DNA of 64,000 nucleotides, taken from the NCBI RefSeq assembly GCF_022458985.1, contig NC_061770.1, positions 34,825,599 to 34,889,598 of the forward strand, read 5' to 3'. Each line of letters opens with the position of its first letter. The first letter of the stretch is position 1. The position numbers and the translations under genes were made by a program. This document shows positions 51,798-59,799 of the stretch, in pieces. This DNA is from Mugil cephalus (Eukaryota > Chordata > Actinopteri > Mugiliformes > Mugilidae). The notes under the pieces are model-generated. The model did no database searches and was not told where the DNA came from. It worked only from the letters and a program-made list of their open reading frames with translations.

Positions 51798-54700
51798 CAA
51801 AGTACATCTACTTTCTTTCTGTTAGATCCAAATGTTGCCGCGTTAACCACTATTCTCAGCTCTTTGTTGTTGTTTTCTTCCTTTTACAAAGCACATTTCA
51901 GGTTAATGGCGGATGTTGTTGCAAAGCTGTCTGTTCCACACATAAACTTCCTCCAAATCCCCCAGAAAGAAAAAAATCAGTCATCCCCGATCTCCCGGCT
52001 GCACTGACGTCAGCTACAGACCAGTTTTCACTCCCGGCATCCAGGACAAAGGAGGTAGCAGCAACCTGTGGCCTGGCTGCGCTCACTTCCTGTTTTCTTT
52101 CCTGTTCGACCGCAGGACTTCCTGTGACTATAGTGATAGTAACGTCTCTGAGAAGGTTCGTAACACAGCCAGGTCTGAAATAACAGTCAGGGTTACACAG
52201 AAACTGTGGAGGAGGGGGGGGGGGGGGGGAGCTAAGCTGCATTCAAATGAGCCCGATATGATGTACAGTGTAATTTCTACATAATGTGACCACTTGGTTT
52301 CCTATTCAATGCACGAGTACAAGTGGTGAATGAATGGCCTTTCACACAAACGCGACGTGTGAATGAACAAAGAAACTGGAAACTGGTTGTTGAGGTGAGA
52401 TAACAGGTCAAAGCCTTGTGCAACACAGGATGGCATCAAGTAAACAAGTCTCTGACCATGTGACAACAACAACAACAACATGAACACAACCTAAGAGACA
52501 GGTGAGGGGTCCAGGGGGGTCATTACAGGAAACTAACCCTAAATCCTAAGGCCCTGCCTTAACCCTACGTCCTAAGAACTAAACGTAAGGCCTAACGTTA
52601 ACCCTGACTCCTAAGGCCTAACTGAACCCTAAGTCCTAAGAACTAAACCTAAGGCCTTACCCTAACCCTGACTTCTAAGGCCGAACCCTAACCCTACATC
52701 CTAAGAACTAAACGTAAGGCCTAACGCTAACCCTGACTCCTAAGGTCTAACCCTAACCCTGACTCCTAAGGCCTAACTGAACCCTAAGTCCTAAGAACTA
52801 AACCTAAGGCCTTACCCTAACCCTGACTCCCAAGGCTGAACCCTAACCCTACGTCCTAAGAACTAAACGTAAGGCCGAACCCTAACCCTGAGTCCTAAGG
52901 CCTAACCCTAACCCTGAGTCCTAAGGCCTAACCCTAACCCTACGTCCTAAGAACTAAACCTAAGGCCTTACCCTAACCCTGACTTCTAAGGCCGAACCCT
53001 AACCCTACATCCTAAGAACTAAACGTAAGGCCTAACGCTAACCCTGACTCCTAAGGTCTAACCCTAACCCTGACTCCTAAGGCCTAACTGAACCCTAAGT
53101 CCTAAGAACTAAACCTAAGGCCTTACCCTAACCCTGACTCCAAGGCTGAACCCTAACCCTACGTCCTAAGAACTAAACGTAAGGCCGAACCCTAACCCTG
53201 AGTCCTAAGGCCTAACCCTAACCCTGAGTCCTAAGGCCTAACCCTAACCCTACGTCCTAAGAACTAAACCTAAGGCCTTACCCTAACCCTGACTCCCAAG
53301 GCTGAACCCTAACCCTACGTCCTAAGAACTAAACGTAAGGCCGAACCCTAACCCTGAGTCCTAAGGCCTAACCCTAACCCTACGTCCTAAGGCCTAACCC
53401 TAACCCTACGTCCTAAGAACTAAACCTAAGGCCTAACCCTAACCCTGACTCCTAAGAACTAAAGGTAAGACCTAACCGAACGTCCTAAAAATAAAACCTA
53501 AGGCCTAACCCTAACCCCAAGTCCTAAGGCCTAACCCTAACCCTGAGTCATAAGAACTAAACATAGGGCCTAACTGTAAGCGTGTGAAAATACTCCACTG
53601 GAGTAGAAACCCACACTACTGTGACTTGTCAGTCCTGGAATACAACGAAAGTCCTAATGCAACGCATCTGCTAACGCTAGCTTCACCAAACGAGAGAGGA
53701 AGAGGCTGCACGTCAACTGTTAGATAAAGTGATTAGAGCTTTAGCTGCAGAGAAATAACCCAGCTACACTATATACGAGTACTTACTTAAATGTGCCACT
53801 GATGGTGCTGAGTTGCTGCCTGTTTTTATACAGGCTATACATATCTGCAGGTCACAGTTTGTAGCACATGAGCCATCTGTTCTCAGCGTATGTATTCAGA
53901 GCTAGAATCTAGAGCTCATTACTTTCTACTGTGGTTTTGTGTATCTTTGTGCTGTTAAGTTGTGGTCCGTACAACGACTAAAAAAAGGATTAATCGTCAA
54001 CACGATCTGTGTTTAATGCAGGTTTAGGCTTTAGGCTGCATCACATTGAAAGCCAACACCCTTAACACCGTAGCCGGACTTATAACTACCAGAGATCAAC
54101 CGTTATGGAATTTTTAGGGCCGATACATGTGGCCGATAAGTTTTCGGAGATGATATTTGGAGCTGATACAGGTTTAAGCCCCTTCTTTGCACATCCATGT
54201 TCATGTATTGACATAAATACTTTTATAATTTGTTACACATTGGTGACTTTATTGTACTATCCAGTGAAATAATCTTTTTTTCTCAAAAACTTGCTGTTAA
54301 AAGATGATGCTTGGTTTTTAACCTTCTTGGATCCTACTAATCCCAAATACCTTAGAAAAATTAAAAATGCATAGCAAACAAACACTACCCTCAGAAGATG
54401 AGATATAAGTTATATTGCATGAGTTTAAATCAGTTTCCAGGAGATCTATTTGTCTCCGTCTGGACTTTCTGGTCGTGGTTGCAGCCACAGGATGAGACAC
54501 CGAGTTTCCTCTGAGTAACTGTGGTGTGATGAGAGTCCGTCCATTCAAACAGCCCACGCTCTCACGTGTCCAGAGGTTTCAACCCTTGACTCCTGCAGCT
54601 GCAGCTCCACAGAAACCAGCCAGCGACAGTAGGAGGGAGGCCATAATGTGCCATTGTCCGTTACTGTATGTAGAGCATGGCTGGCAATGCACGAGTCACA

Positions 54701-57700
54701 GCAAAACAAAGACAATGTGTCAAACGTCTTTGGTTTAAGCTGCACAGTGATAATCATCCTGTGAGAGGCAAAGAATCAGCTGCTGCCAAGAGTGCAAGTC
54801 CTACTGTGTGTGAATATTTCCTGCGATTGTCTGGAAATTGAGAACTTAGACGGCGCAACTTTGTCTTTCCTGCAGCAAAAACTTTATATGAACGAAAGCG
54901 TAGAAAGCGCAACTGAAGCAGCTCTGCAGAGTTTATTTAGCCCGTTCTAGCTCGTTGTTCTGGTTTCATCAGTGTAAAAAAACAGAATCCAGCTCCATTT
55001 ATGCACATTTTTAATTTCTTCATTGCATATCATGTTACGGCAAAAGCTGAAATTTCCCTCACGTTTCTATGTTCTTCTTCGTCATTTTACCCCAAGCCTC
55101 TAATACGTATAAAAACTAAGCATCATCTTTGAACAGGAAGTAGTTTTTGGAGAAAAACAATGTCCTTATATGTGGACACAGGGATTATTTCATCATTTAT
55201 ATTATAAAGAAGTCACCAATATGTAACAAAATATAAAACTGTTTATTTTGGCTGAAGGGTGAAGTCCCAATGTCCTCAAACAAGTACTTGCTAATTAGCA
55301 AAAATTGCTAATTTGTGAAATGTGTGAATCGTATCAAATTAGTAACATTAATAAGCATAAATAAATAAGTTTTAAAGTGTCCACTCATGAGGACAGCGCG
55401 TCTAAATGAAGCTGAATGAGCTGTAATAAAACCTAAAACTTAAAGTCCCCATATGAGGACTCAGGGTCTCAGGAGGTTATATATATTCCTCTGGTTCTTA
55501 TATGGGAAAGCATTATCTCTTTGAACCAATCAGAACTCTGTACACGTGTTTGAGTAAATGCTACATGATGCAATATGTCATTTTCTTCTGATTTCATTGA
55601 TAAAAGTCATTATAGGATTCAACCAAACCATATTTATTTTACTCAAGAACAACACCACTTGGAGTGATTCTGACTTTTATTATAGAAGCTTCAGAGTCTT
55701 GACTTTCAAAAGAAACGAAGACCATGAATGAACTCCATGAATTTACTTTGCGTACGTCCTAAATAGGCTGGACTGATAAAAGGTTAAAGTCAGATTAGAG
55801 ACCTAAGGCCATCTTGTTGCATCCTCTTCTTCTGCACTGATTTGACAGCGCTTGAATTTATACTGAAAGTAAGAGACAAGAGGTCCAAGGGCACTGGGAG
55901 TACATGTACAAATCCTGAAGATTAAATGGATTAAATGGTCAAAAATGAACATAAAACTGGTTCAGGTCAAAGTTCAATCATTTCACTTCCCACAGACAAA
56001 CAAGACTCAAATAAAAGAGAAACTAATCTCAGGTCTGGGCCGTGAGCAAACCACCAAAAATAAACTGAAAACACATCACTTCCTTTGCCGCTCTACAGTT
56101 CTCACGTGAAAGACGATAAAGTTAAAGAAAATCCACCTTCTGAAGGCGGATGCATGAAGTCTTGCAAACACAGCACAGAGCCAGCGCTGGAATGATCGAA
56201 TCTGTATCACGCTTGAGCCAAGCCTGATCTTTTGGAGTTATTTATTTTAAGTTCTGCCACAAACCAAAACCACGTCCCTGTAGAGTCAGAACGTCTTCTT
56301 TTTCTGTTTTAGTGGCGGTCGGCTGGAGCCAAAGCTGCCAAAGAACCAAGAAGAACCAAGAGGAACTAACATTACGTCAATAAACAATGGAGTCAGTCAG
56401 GGAGATGTGGATGTTTGGTGAGGTGGTAGTACGTGATCATCATTCAGTACTACCAAGTCTTCTAGAGAGAGTTAGGGGACCAGAACATTTCTGAAGTAGA
56501 GAACACAAGGTACAAGCTACTCTCTCCACACTAGATTAACGTACATCTAGAGAACATAAGGAAGATAAGAAAAGACTTCATGAATCTCCAGGGAAGGAAC
56601 TTATGCTACGTTAGGATCAGGACGGCCCTTTAAGACACAAGGCCACAGGTTTGATCCACGCTGTAGCTACGTCCAGCTAATGCTACAACGTTAGCTGGAG
56701 GCAAAACAGAGGGAAGCTGGAGGCGAACACTGTCACTGCAAACCATGAAAATGTCCTGTTGCTGTATTTTTGGTGCCAAAACCAAAAAAGAAAAACACCA
56801 ACTCTGATGTTTTATCGCATACGAACCACTGTCTTCTCAAACGAGATTAAAAGAAAGAATCTGAAACAATCATCAACAATGCTTGTGTCTGCAGCGCACA
56901 CTTCATATCAGATCAGATTAATATGTAATGCATCATCAGTTTCAGCCTGGATAACGTTACGGGTTATGGGTTTGGACTAAACTGTGACTGACCCTGCAGC
57001 AACTTGCAATTTACAGAGACAGCAATTTTATAACGAAAAATACAATGCTATTGCTAATTTGTCCATTGTTTTGGTAGGAGATTTGGACAGACACAGGAGA
57101 CAGCAATGTGCCCAAATTGCACTTATTTTCATTTATTTATTTAGGAAATCGTTGTCCTAATTTACTTGTTTTTTTTTGGCTACAACGAATGGAAAAAGTC
57201 TGGAGTTGTTGTTACTTATAGGCTGTTGTTCTGTTGTGTTGCTGGTCCGGTCCACTTGATATGAAATTGGGCTGAATGTGGCCCCCAAACTAAAACGAGA
57301 TCAACCCCCCTGATTTAAGGAATTTACATGCTAATGCTAACCGCTAGCTAACTCAGCGTTAGTTGTATGTTTCAGGATTGTTGAAGCTGATGTTGGATTT
57401 AATACGTTACCCTCCACAGTGGTTCGATCTAACGTTTTGTTTGCTTTCAGTTTTTCCTTTCGTGTAGATACTCGTTACTTTCTCTACGTGTAAATGTCTG
57501 ACGCTGTCAAATCGTCCATCAGTGAGTGGAAGTGTAGGAGTCGGTGAATATTGTCCCATCAGTCAGAGTCTAGTATTAGTAAATTCTCCAAAATATACTT
57601 TTACCTCGTCCATTCTTGCTAAAACAGCCCGTTGAAATATGCTAACCAGCGTTTAGAGGCTACAGCGTTTGAGATGTTTTGCCTCCAACTAAGCTCCGCC

Positions 57701-59433
57701 CCTCAAAACATGTCACACTGTTTACAAACTGTGAAAGGGTCTTTAAGCACTTTTGCTTCTTCTTGTTCCCTCTCGAACAAACAATTTATTTGTGTAAAAA
57801 CATGAAATTTCAGAAATATCGCTTTTACTTTAAAAAATACTGTAATAGAAACGCAGCTATTGTTGTGTTACGTCCACGACTCTCACTAAAACTGTGTAAA
57901 ACCTACGAATAACAGTTAATGTCTTCAATGTCATTTTTGCACTTTGCAAATTCACCCGGCCATGGGCCAAATCTGATCCTCTGACGAGCCACTTTTGGCC
58001 CGCGGGCCCTATGTTTGTGCCACCTGTGCTCATCTGAACTCAAGCCATCGTAACATGTTGTTATAATTGAATTGAATAAAAAAACATGGCTTTCAAAACA
58101 TCAGTGCTGTGATTTCTTCTTCTCTGACCCTGTTTGTTCTTTTACAGCCTCAAACCTAGATTTTTAGAGCTGTGTTTGTGGATGTTTTTTTGCCATAAAT
58201 CCTTGTTTCGGTTTTACCGTGTGTTAAGAAAACTTTTCTTTTCTTACACTTGTTTTATTCACGTAGGACCAGGGGCATGAAGCTGAGTTACACGCTGGGT
58301 TTTTCTTGTGGTTTAAATTCGTCCAGCAGCCAAAAAAAAGCTCCAACCAACCACCACGATCCGTATATTTACTGTCCCCGTCCAAACTAATGAAATGCAC
58401 TCAGGACAAAAAGACACTTTTTAAGTTCAAGGTTTGTCTGACTCAAAGCAGATCTTCTCACTTCTGCAGCAAAACTGGGAGTTACTGTTCTGTGCAGCTT
58501 TTCTGTCTTTTCGGTTCAGTCTTTTCTTTTTTAGAGTCTCTGCATAAACTTGGGACATAATTTGAGTCCAGATCTGCAGCGCGCCTCACTTCTTTATTAT
58601 TTCTGCCACATGTCTGAAAGTCGAAACAATACGAATTCTTGCGTTGCTTCTGCAGGATGCACGAGGCACCGGGGCGTGTTAACGGCACAGGATGTTTGCA
58701 TCCTGACGCTGTAATCGCCAAAAGAGGCTGATGTGCACCACTTATATACATACTCAGTCAGCGCGCGGTGGTGGCTTTTCTTTTTAAACGCTCCCAGTTT
58801 ATCTCATGGTGCCTTATCGGCCCCTTTTAACCCCCCCCCCCGGGGGTATTGGTTTGTGATGCGTCTGATTCTGGACTCGGCCCAGACGCAGACTTCCTGT
58901 CTATAAACATGCAATTTTCCTGAGATTTGATCCTCCCACGGCCCTCACCCCCTCCTCATTAACGCTGCTGCACCACTGAGCAAGAAAGAGGGGCATCAGT
59001 GGTGCAACGGGGGGGGGGGGGGGGGGCTTGAAGAAGTGACGGTGCCCTCCACATCCTGACTGACATCTGGTAAAACCACAAATAGTCTCAGAGTATGAAG
59101 ACATCAAACCTCCTGTGTTCATGTCAGACACTTCTCCAAAAAAAAAAAGAGGCAGTTTCACCTTCATGGCAGGAAGTGAAATGTCCCGTGTGTGTTTGTG
59201 TTTGTGCGCAAAGGTAAAATGTTTGTTCATGAACTAACGCGTCCTAATGGAGGGTTTGTTGCTTTTTTCTTTTCCTTTTTTTTTTTAGGTGTGTGTGTGT
59301 GTGTGACAAAAAAGAAACACGCGGAAACGTTCTCACTCACCTTGAAAACATCTCCATAGGTGCCGCACCCAATCCGATGGATCAGCTCGTAATCATCGAG
59401 AGGGTTGAGGAATGACACCCCGATCCTGTCCAT
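26964..59433 (-). CDS. map4k2: Mitogen-activated protein kinase kinase kinase kinase 2 (germinal-centre kinase), complete, 32 coding exons
   Basis: A cytosolic STE20-family serine/threonine kinase acting upstream of MAP3Ks in JNK and related stress signalling. Exons sum to 2634 nt, 877 residues plus stop (TGA at 26964-26966). I recall human MAP4K2 at about 820, so the fish linker is longer. Order: kinase domain (about 15-275), proline- and charge-rich linker, CNH domain (about 525-850), C-terminus [12 protein letters not shown]. The start is the ATG at 59431-59433 (A at -3, G at +4); an in-frame GTG five codons upstream is not a plausible eukaryotic start. Exons are listed in the next three entries. 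The neighbour men1 and the match to MAP4K2 over MAP4K3/K5 ([31 protein letters not shown]) support the name. The gene converges on pygm. Confidence 0.95.
27115..27420. mobile_element. Short TIR element (family C), map4k2 intron 31
   Basis: The left end GCTGCGTTTCCATTCACC and right end CGGAAACACAGCTATTGTC are imperfect inverted repeats. The interior has TGTTTCCCCGTCACCAGAGA, also at about 5685-5705, and CAGAAATATCG blocks also at 57815-57870. It is non-coding and of MITE size. Confidence 0.6.
27425..27900. repeat. GTA/GAA purine-rich array filling map4k2 intron 31
   Basis: On the plus strand this is a mixture of AGTAGTAG and AGAAGAAGAA words with few pyrimidines besides T. The map4k2 transcript therefore carries CTACTAC and TTCTTC runs. 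With the adjoining family C element it fills most of the intron between 27051 and 27978. Confidence 0.85.
28821..28889 (+). mobile_element. Family A left-end fragment, map4k2 intron 26
   Basis: It matches the family A left end from ATAAAGATGGACAATG through GCTCCCCCTGGTGGCTGGAGG. The remainder of the element is absent. Confidence 0.6.
29395..30186. repeat. GAA/GTA purine array filling map4k2 intron 24
   Basis: About 790 bp of AGAAGAAG, AGTAGTAG and TTGTAGTAG words, including three near-identical copies of a unit with AAAGCAGTAGTTGTGGTAGT between 29797 and 29900. It ends in (GAA)n at about 30157-30187. Intron 24 spans only 29367-30241, so the array is about 90% of it. Confidence 0.88.
30795..31640. 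repeat. TTTTCATCCCATCC array filling map4k2 intron 21
   Basis: A pyrimidine-rich plus-strand array of variants of CCTTTTTCATCCCATCC and ATTTTTACC, with repeated larger blocks (CAACCTTTCATATC-type words recur at 31061 and 31408). Intron 21 spans 30715-31699. The reverse-complement type is at 34400-34615. Confidence 0.85.
32097..42218 (-). CDS. map4k2: map4k2 exons 12-20: end of kinase lobe and linker
   Basis: Exons: 42102-42218, 41915-41993, 37545-37603, 37408-37460, 36959-36997, 36494-36527, 33964-34129, 33705-33883, 32097-32138, residues 269-524. Landmarks: [20 protein letters not shown] closing the kinase domain, the [19 protein letters not shown] segment conserved with mammalian MAP4K2, [11 protein letters not shown], a PPEKKKIPP and [14 protein letters not shown] stretch, and [11 protein letters not shown] leading into the CNH domain. 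The linker is where this gene differs most from mammals. Exon 33964-34129 has no clear human counterpart that I recall and is placed on frame and splice signals alone, so it is the least certain exon. Exon 41915-41993 is supported by the PDKIQSAGK...[10 protein letters not shown] match. Confidence 0.85.
32267..33612. mobile_element. Candidate 1.3 kb TIR element with nested repeat, map4k2 intron 19
   Basis: The left end CTTTGCATTAAGGTCTGATC and right end GATCTGATCTTAATGCAAAT are inverted repeats. Positions 32580-32815 hold an ATCGGCC-type repeat that looks nested. The remainder is AT-rich and non-coding. Confidence 0.5.
34400..34615. repeat. GGGATGAAAAGGG array (inverted relative of the 30795 array)
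   Basis: Variants of GGGATGAAAATGG, GGGATGTGAAAGG and GGGATGAGAAGG in map4k2 intron 17. This is the reverse complement of the unit at 30795-31640, about 3 kb away. Confidence 0.75.
34616..34995 (+). mobile_element. Probable LINE 3'-end remnant, map4k2 intron 17
   Basis: Contains a CTTCAACCAGAAACTGCTGC stretch followed by ACCAATGGGCCAAGAAGGAG and GACACAGACACCCTCCGGAC. That order is reminiscent of the 3' coding end of fish non-LTR retroelements. There is no intact frame, and the assignment rests on recall. Confidence 0.4.
35160..36410. mobile_element. Family D dispersed repeat, map4k2 intron 17
   Basis: Shared blocks are GCAAATGCTACATG, TTTCACTGATATAAGCCATT and AGGATTCAACCAA, then AACTGTGTGCCAACACCGAT, ACAAAACCACTTAGAGAGAT and AGAGACCAAGATCATGCATG. 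The same blocks recur at 38930-39165 and 55540-55790, and in part at 23215-23370. It is non-coding, and its ends are not defined. Confidence 0.55.
37945..38417 (+). mobile_element. Family B TIR element, full-length, map4k2 intron 13
   Basis: The left end ACTGATCAGCCACAACATTA/TGACCAC and right end GGTCATAATGTTATGGCTGA/TTGGTGT are inverted repeats of about 27 bp. The 473 bp element has no coding frame. It is the best family B copy here; others are at 17570-17960, 44205-44470, 44785-44962 and 45751-46089. Confidence 0.8.
38880..39165. mobile_element. Family D fragment, map4k2 intron 13
   Basis: Same block order as 36170-36400: AACTGTGTGCCAACATTGAT, AACAAAACCACTTAGAGAG, AAAAGAGACCGAAAGCATGC, GAACAGCATTCAC. 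Confidence 0.55.
39321..39590 (+). repeat. Telomere-like minisatellite 1, map4k2 intron 13
   Basis: Tandem CTAACTCTAACCCTAAGTCC-type units with about thirteen CCTAAGTCCTAA or CCTAGGTCCTAA joins. It is CCCTAA-rich but not pure (TTAGGG)n. Confidence 0.85.
39591..39990 (+). mobile_element. 3' flank shared with the second telomere-like array
   Basis: It matches 53575-53935 in order: GGAAATACTTCACTAGAG, CAGTGCTGGAATACAACTAA, AGGAGGCTGCACATCAACTA, GGTGCTGAGCTGC, ACATCTGCAGGTC, GTTCTCAGC. Both arrays therefore sit in copies of one dispersed element. Confidence 0.6.
40640..40800. mobile_element. Family E dispersed repeat, map4k2 intron 13
   Basis: Blocks AGTTATTCATTTTAGGTCAC, AAACCGAAACCACGTC, AAACATCTTCTTCCTC and a GAAGAAGACGAGGAACAAA tail. 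Related text is at 47518-47650 and 56225-56375. It is non-coding, and the ends are undefined. Confidence 0.45.
41395..41680. repeat. TATCGTATTG-type short repeat, map4k2 intron 13
   Basis: Degenerate ATCGTATTGTATCGTATC words with CGTTTCGTTTCGTTTC near the end. The frames open through it are artefacts. A smaller patch is at 44740-44780. Confidence 0.8.
42466..43050 (-). mobile_element. Family A copy, reverse orientation, map4k2 intron 11
   Basis: Reverse complement of the family A order: CTCATTGGTCCAAACTGATG at the left, GGCGGAGCCACGATATCGA, CTAACATGGAGGAGGTGGA, CAGGGGAGCTCTACTTGC, and CATCTTTATACCGTCTA at the right. It fills most of intron 11. Confidence 0.65.
43098..59433 (-). CDS. map4k2: map4k2 exons 1-11: kinase domain
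   Basis: Exons, 5' to 3': 59341-59433, 49209-49266, 47059-47149, 46795-46859, 45469-45524, 44079-44126, 43950-43992, 43758-43830, 43469-43600, 43285-43347, 43098-43179. They encode 268 residues. Visible kinase motifs: glycine loop IGCGTYGDV (residues 21-29), ATP lysine in LAAIKIVKL (K44), catalytic loop MHRDIKGAN (D135), DFG at 153-155, activation loop [16 protein letters not shown] (APE at 178-180; S169 sits where GCK activation-loop serine lies), and [10 protein letters not shown] near the domain end. Every catalytic residue is present, so an active kinase is expected. Intron 1 spans 49267-59340. Confidence 0.93.
44205..44470 (-). mobile_element. Family B copy, reverse orientation, truncated
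   Basis: Begins in mid-element (CTCTATGGTGGGTCATCC) and runs to the terminal repeat GTGGTCATAATGTTGTGGCA at 44444-44463. Lies in map4k2 intron 5. Confidence 0.65.
44546..44740 (+). pseudogene. Degenerate LINE reverse-transcriptase fragment
   Basis: A 64-codon frame reads [19 protein letters not shown] and, after a gap, [12 protein letters not shown]. The first is the conserved non-LTR reverse-transcriptase segment; the second sits where the catalytic Y-A-D-D motif is expected but has lysine in place of the first aspartate. The surrounding retroelement is gone, and family B fragments lie on both sides. It is a dead remnant in map4k2 intron 5, opposite in strand to the gene. Confidence 0.75.
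44785..44962 (-). mobile_element. Family B copy, reverse orientation, half element
   Basis: Same text as 44290-44470 (GTCTGGTCTGGTCTAGGTGG, CCAGGTCCAAACGTTTCCCA, GTGGTCATAATGTTGTGGCA). The two truncated copies bracket the reverse-transcriptase fragment in the same orientation. Confidence 0.65.
45751..46089 (-). mobile_element. Family B copy with both ends, map4k2 intron 4
   Basis: The left end ACCGATCAGGCATAACATTA/TGACCACCCC and right end GGTGGTCATAATGATGTGGC/TGATCGGTG are inverted. It is internally shorter than the 37945 copy. Confidence 0.75.
46322..46745 (+). mobile_element. Family A copy, left-truncated, map4k2 intron 4
   Basis: Family A interior and right end: GGATGGTTTCCTGTCATTTT, TAGTTAATGTAATGTTGATG, GGCGGGGCATCGATAGTG, GGGAAAATGGCGTCAGTTTG, ending TATCTACAGTATATG. 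The right end stops about 50 nt before exon 4. Confidence 0.65.
47300..47864 (+). mobile_element. LINE 3' end with (TATC)n tail, map4k2 intron 2
   Basis: AAACTCGTCTTAAAACCTAT, TTCCTTGGCGTTCAGCCCAG and CATGAGAGTCTG are typical of fish non-LTR element 3' ends. The sequence ends in GGGATTAATAAAG followed by about twenty TATC units at 47782-47864. A family E patch lies at 47518-47650. Confidence 0.55.
48065..48136 (-). tRNA. tRNA-Asp (anticodon GTC)
   Basis: A 72-nt gene in map4k2 intron 2, same strand as map4k2. The acceptor stem TCCTCGT pairs with ACGGGGA (one T-G wobble), discriminator G. The anticodon stem TCCGC/GCGGA closes the loop CTGTCAC with anticodon GTC. The T stem CGGGG/CCCCG closes TTCGATT. 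A-box (TAGTATAGTGG) and B-box (GGTTCGATTCC) are intact, and a TTTT terminator follows about 12 nt beyond the 3' end. The sequence is very close to the vertebrate tRNA-Asp-GTC I remember, so it is likely functional. Confidence 0.93.
48930..49135. mobile_element. GGGGGCCACA-type dispersed repeat, map4k2 intron 2
   Basis: Left part AAACTGGTTTTAGTTCGGGG then GCCACAATCAGCC; right part GGCCCACAGTCCATATGTTT then GACACC. The ends resemble hAT-type repeats ending GTTTGACACC. Related pieces are at 57050-57315, 57955-58025, 59815-59880 and 59950-60390. Confidence 0.5.
50345..50700. repeat. AT-rich minisatellite (TACAAAGTAAATCTAAAATATA unit), copy 1
   Basis: Repeats of a unit with GTACAAAGTAAATCTAAAAT, ATATATAAAAATAT and AAAGAACTAAA words. 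The same unit is at 51355-51800. Confidence 0.75.
51355..51800. repeat. AT-rich minisatellite, copy 2, with (TA)n/(TG)n
   Basis: Same words as at 50345-50700 (AAGTAAATCTAAGATATA, AAAAGAACTAAAGTAC), ending in ATATATGTGTGTGTGTAT and (TA)n at about 51756-51797. Unique sequence of about 650 bp separates it from copy 1. Confidence 0.75.
52534..53580 (+). repeat. Telomere-like minisatellite 2 with higher-order period
   Basis: About 1 kb of CCTAACCCTAACCCT, GACTCCTAAGG and CCTAAGAACTAAACCTAAGG units. Variant units recur in the same order about 311 bp apart: the GACTTCTAAGGCCGAACCC unit at 52670 and 52981, and the GACTCC(C)AAGGCTGAACCC unit at 52824 and 53135. Pure CCCTAA runs are never longer than about two units. 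Confidence 0.88.
53581..53935 (+). mobile_element. Flank of array 2, homologous to 39591-39990
   Basis: GAAAATACTCCACTGGAGTA, CAGTCCTGGAATACAACGAA, AGGCTGCACGTCAACTG, GGTGCTGAGTTGC, ACATATCTGCAGGTCAC and GTTCTCAGCGTATGTATTCA follow the order of the first copy. It is non-coding. Confidence 0.6.
55540..55790. mobile_element. Family D fragment, map4k2 intron 1
   Basis: AGTAAATGCTACATGATGCA, TTTCATTGATAAAAGTCATT, AGGATTCAACCAAACC, AACACCACTTGGAGTGATTC and GGCTGGACTGATAAAAGGTT match the other D copies. Confidence 0.55.
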
Positions 59434-59737
59434 GTTTGGAGGAGACACCTCCGGCTCCTGGTCCTGGGTGGGTGGGTGTCTGGTCCTGGGTGGGTGGGTA
59501 GGTAAGATTGAGCCTGGCGGGCTTTTCTACTCACGCATCCCCAGCTGTTGGAGTTGTCGTTGCCTCGGACCGGTTAGTGGGAAATAACCGGATGAATAAT
59601 TTGCCGGTGGGGGTCGATCGGACGCGGGGCTGACACGCGCAGCAGGACGCTCCGCAGACGGGACTGTCAACGCGCTTAGTGTCTCCCCCTGCGCGCACTC
59701 GTCCTGACTTGAGAGGCGCTGGAGCCTTTTAGAGCAC

Positions 59738-59745
59738 GCATGCGC
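59738..59745. promoter_or_regulatory. map4k2: NRF1-like site in the map4k2 promoter
   Basis: GCATGCGC, within GCACGCATGCGCA, matches the palindromic NRF1 core and lies about 305 bp upstream of the map4k2 ATG. The surrounding 59520-59880 is richer in CG than the flanking sequence, and a (GA)n run follows at about 59769-59791. This suits a TATA-less housekeeping-type promoter. A transcription start is not defined. Confidence 0.4.
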
Positions 59746-59799
59746 AAAAGCAAGCAGTGCGCTGCTATAAGAGAGAGAGAGAGAGAGAGAGACAAAAAA

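Larger units (their letters stand above)
49267..59340 (-). other. map4k2 intron 1, 10 kb, mostly repeats
   Basis: No other exon is recognised. From left: mostly unique sequence to 50050; a repeat ending GGACCCCCTGTTTAAGACC at about 50090-50350; AT-rich minisatellites at 50345-50700 and 51355-51800; telomere-like array and flank at 52534-53935; ATCGG-type fragment at 54085-54190; family D at 55540-55790; family E at 56225-56375; GGCCCGCGGGCC-type repeats at 57050-57315 and 57955-58025; family C fragment at 57795-57870; G-runs at about 52209-52228 and 59010-59026. Confidence 0.55.

Noticed and set aside
52534..53580. CCCTAA-rich sequence as a chromosome end
   Set aside because: The array is interstitial, inside map4k2 intron 1, built of degenerate longer units, and bounded by ordinary sequence on both sides.
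59434..59448. Earlier map4k2 start (five codons upstream)
   Set aside because: That codon is GTG, not ATG. The ATG at 59431-59433 has a strong context and fits the family N-terminus.
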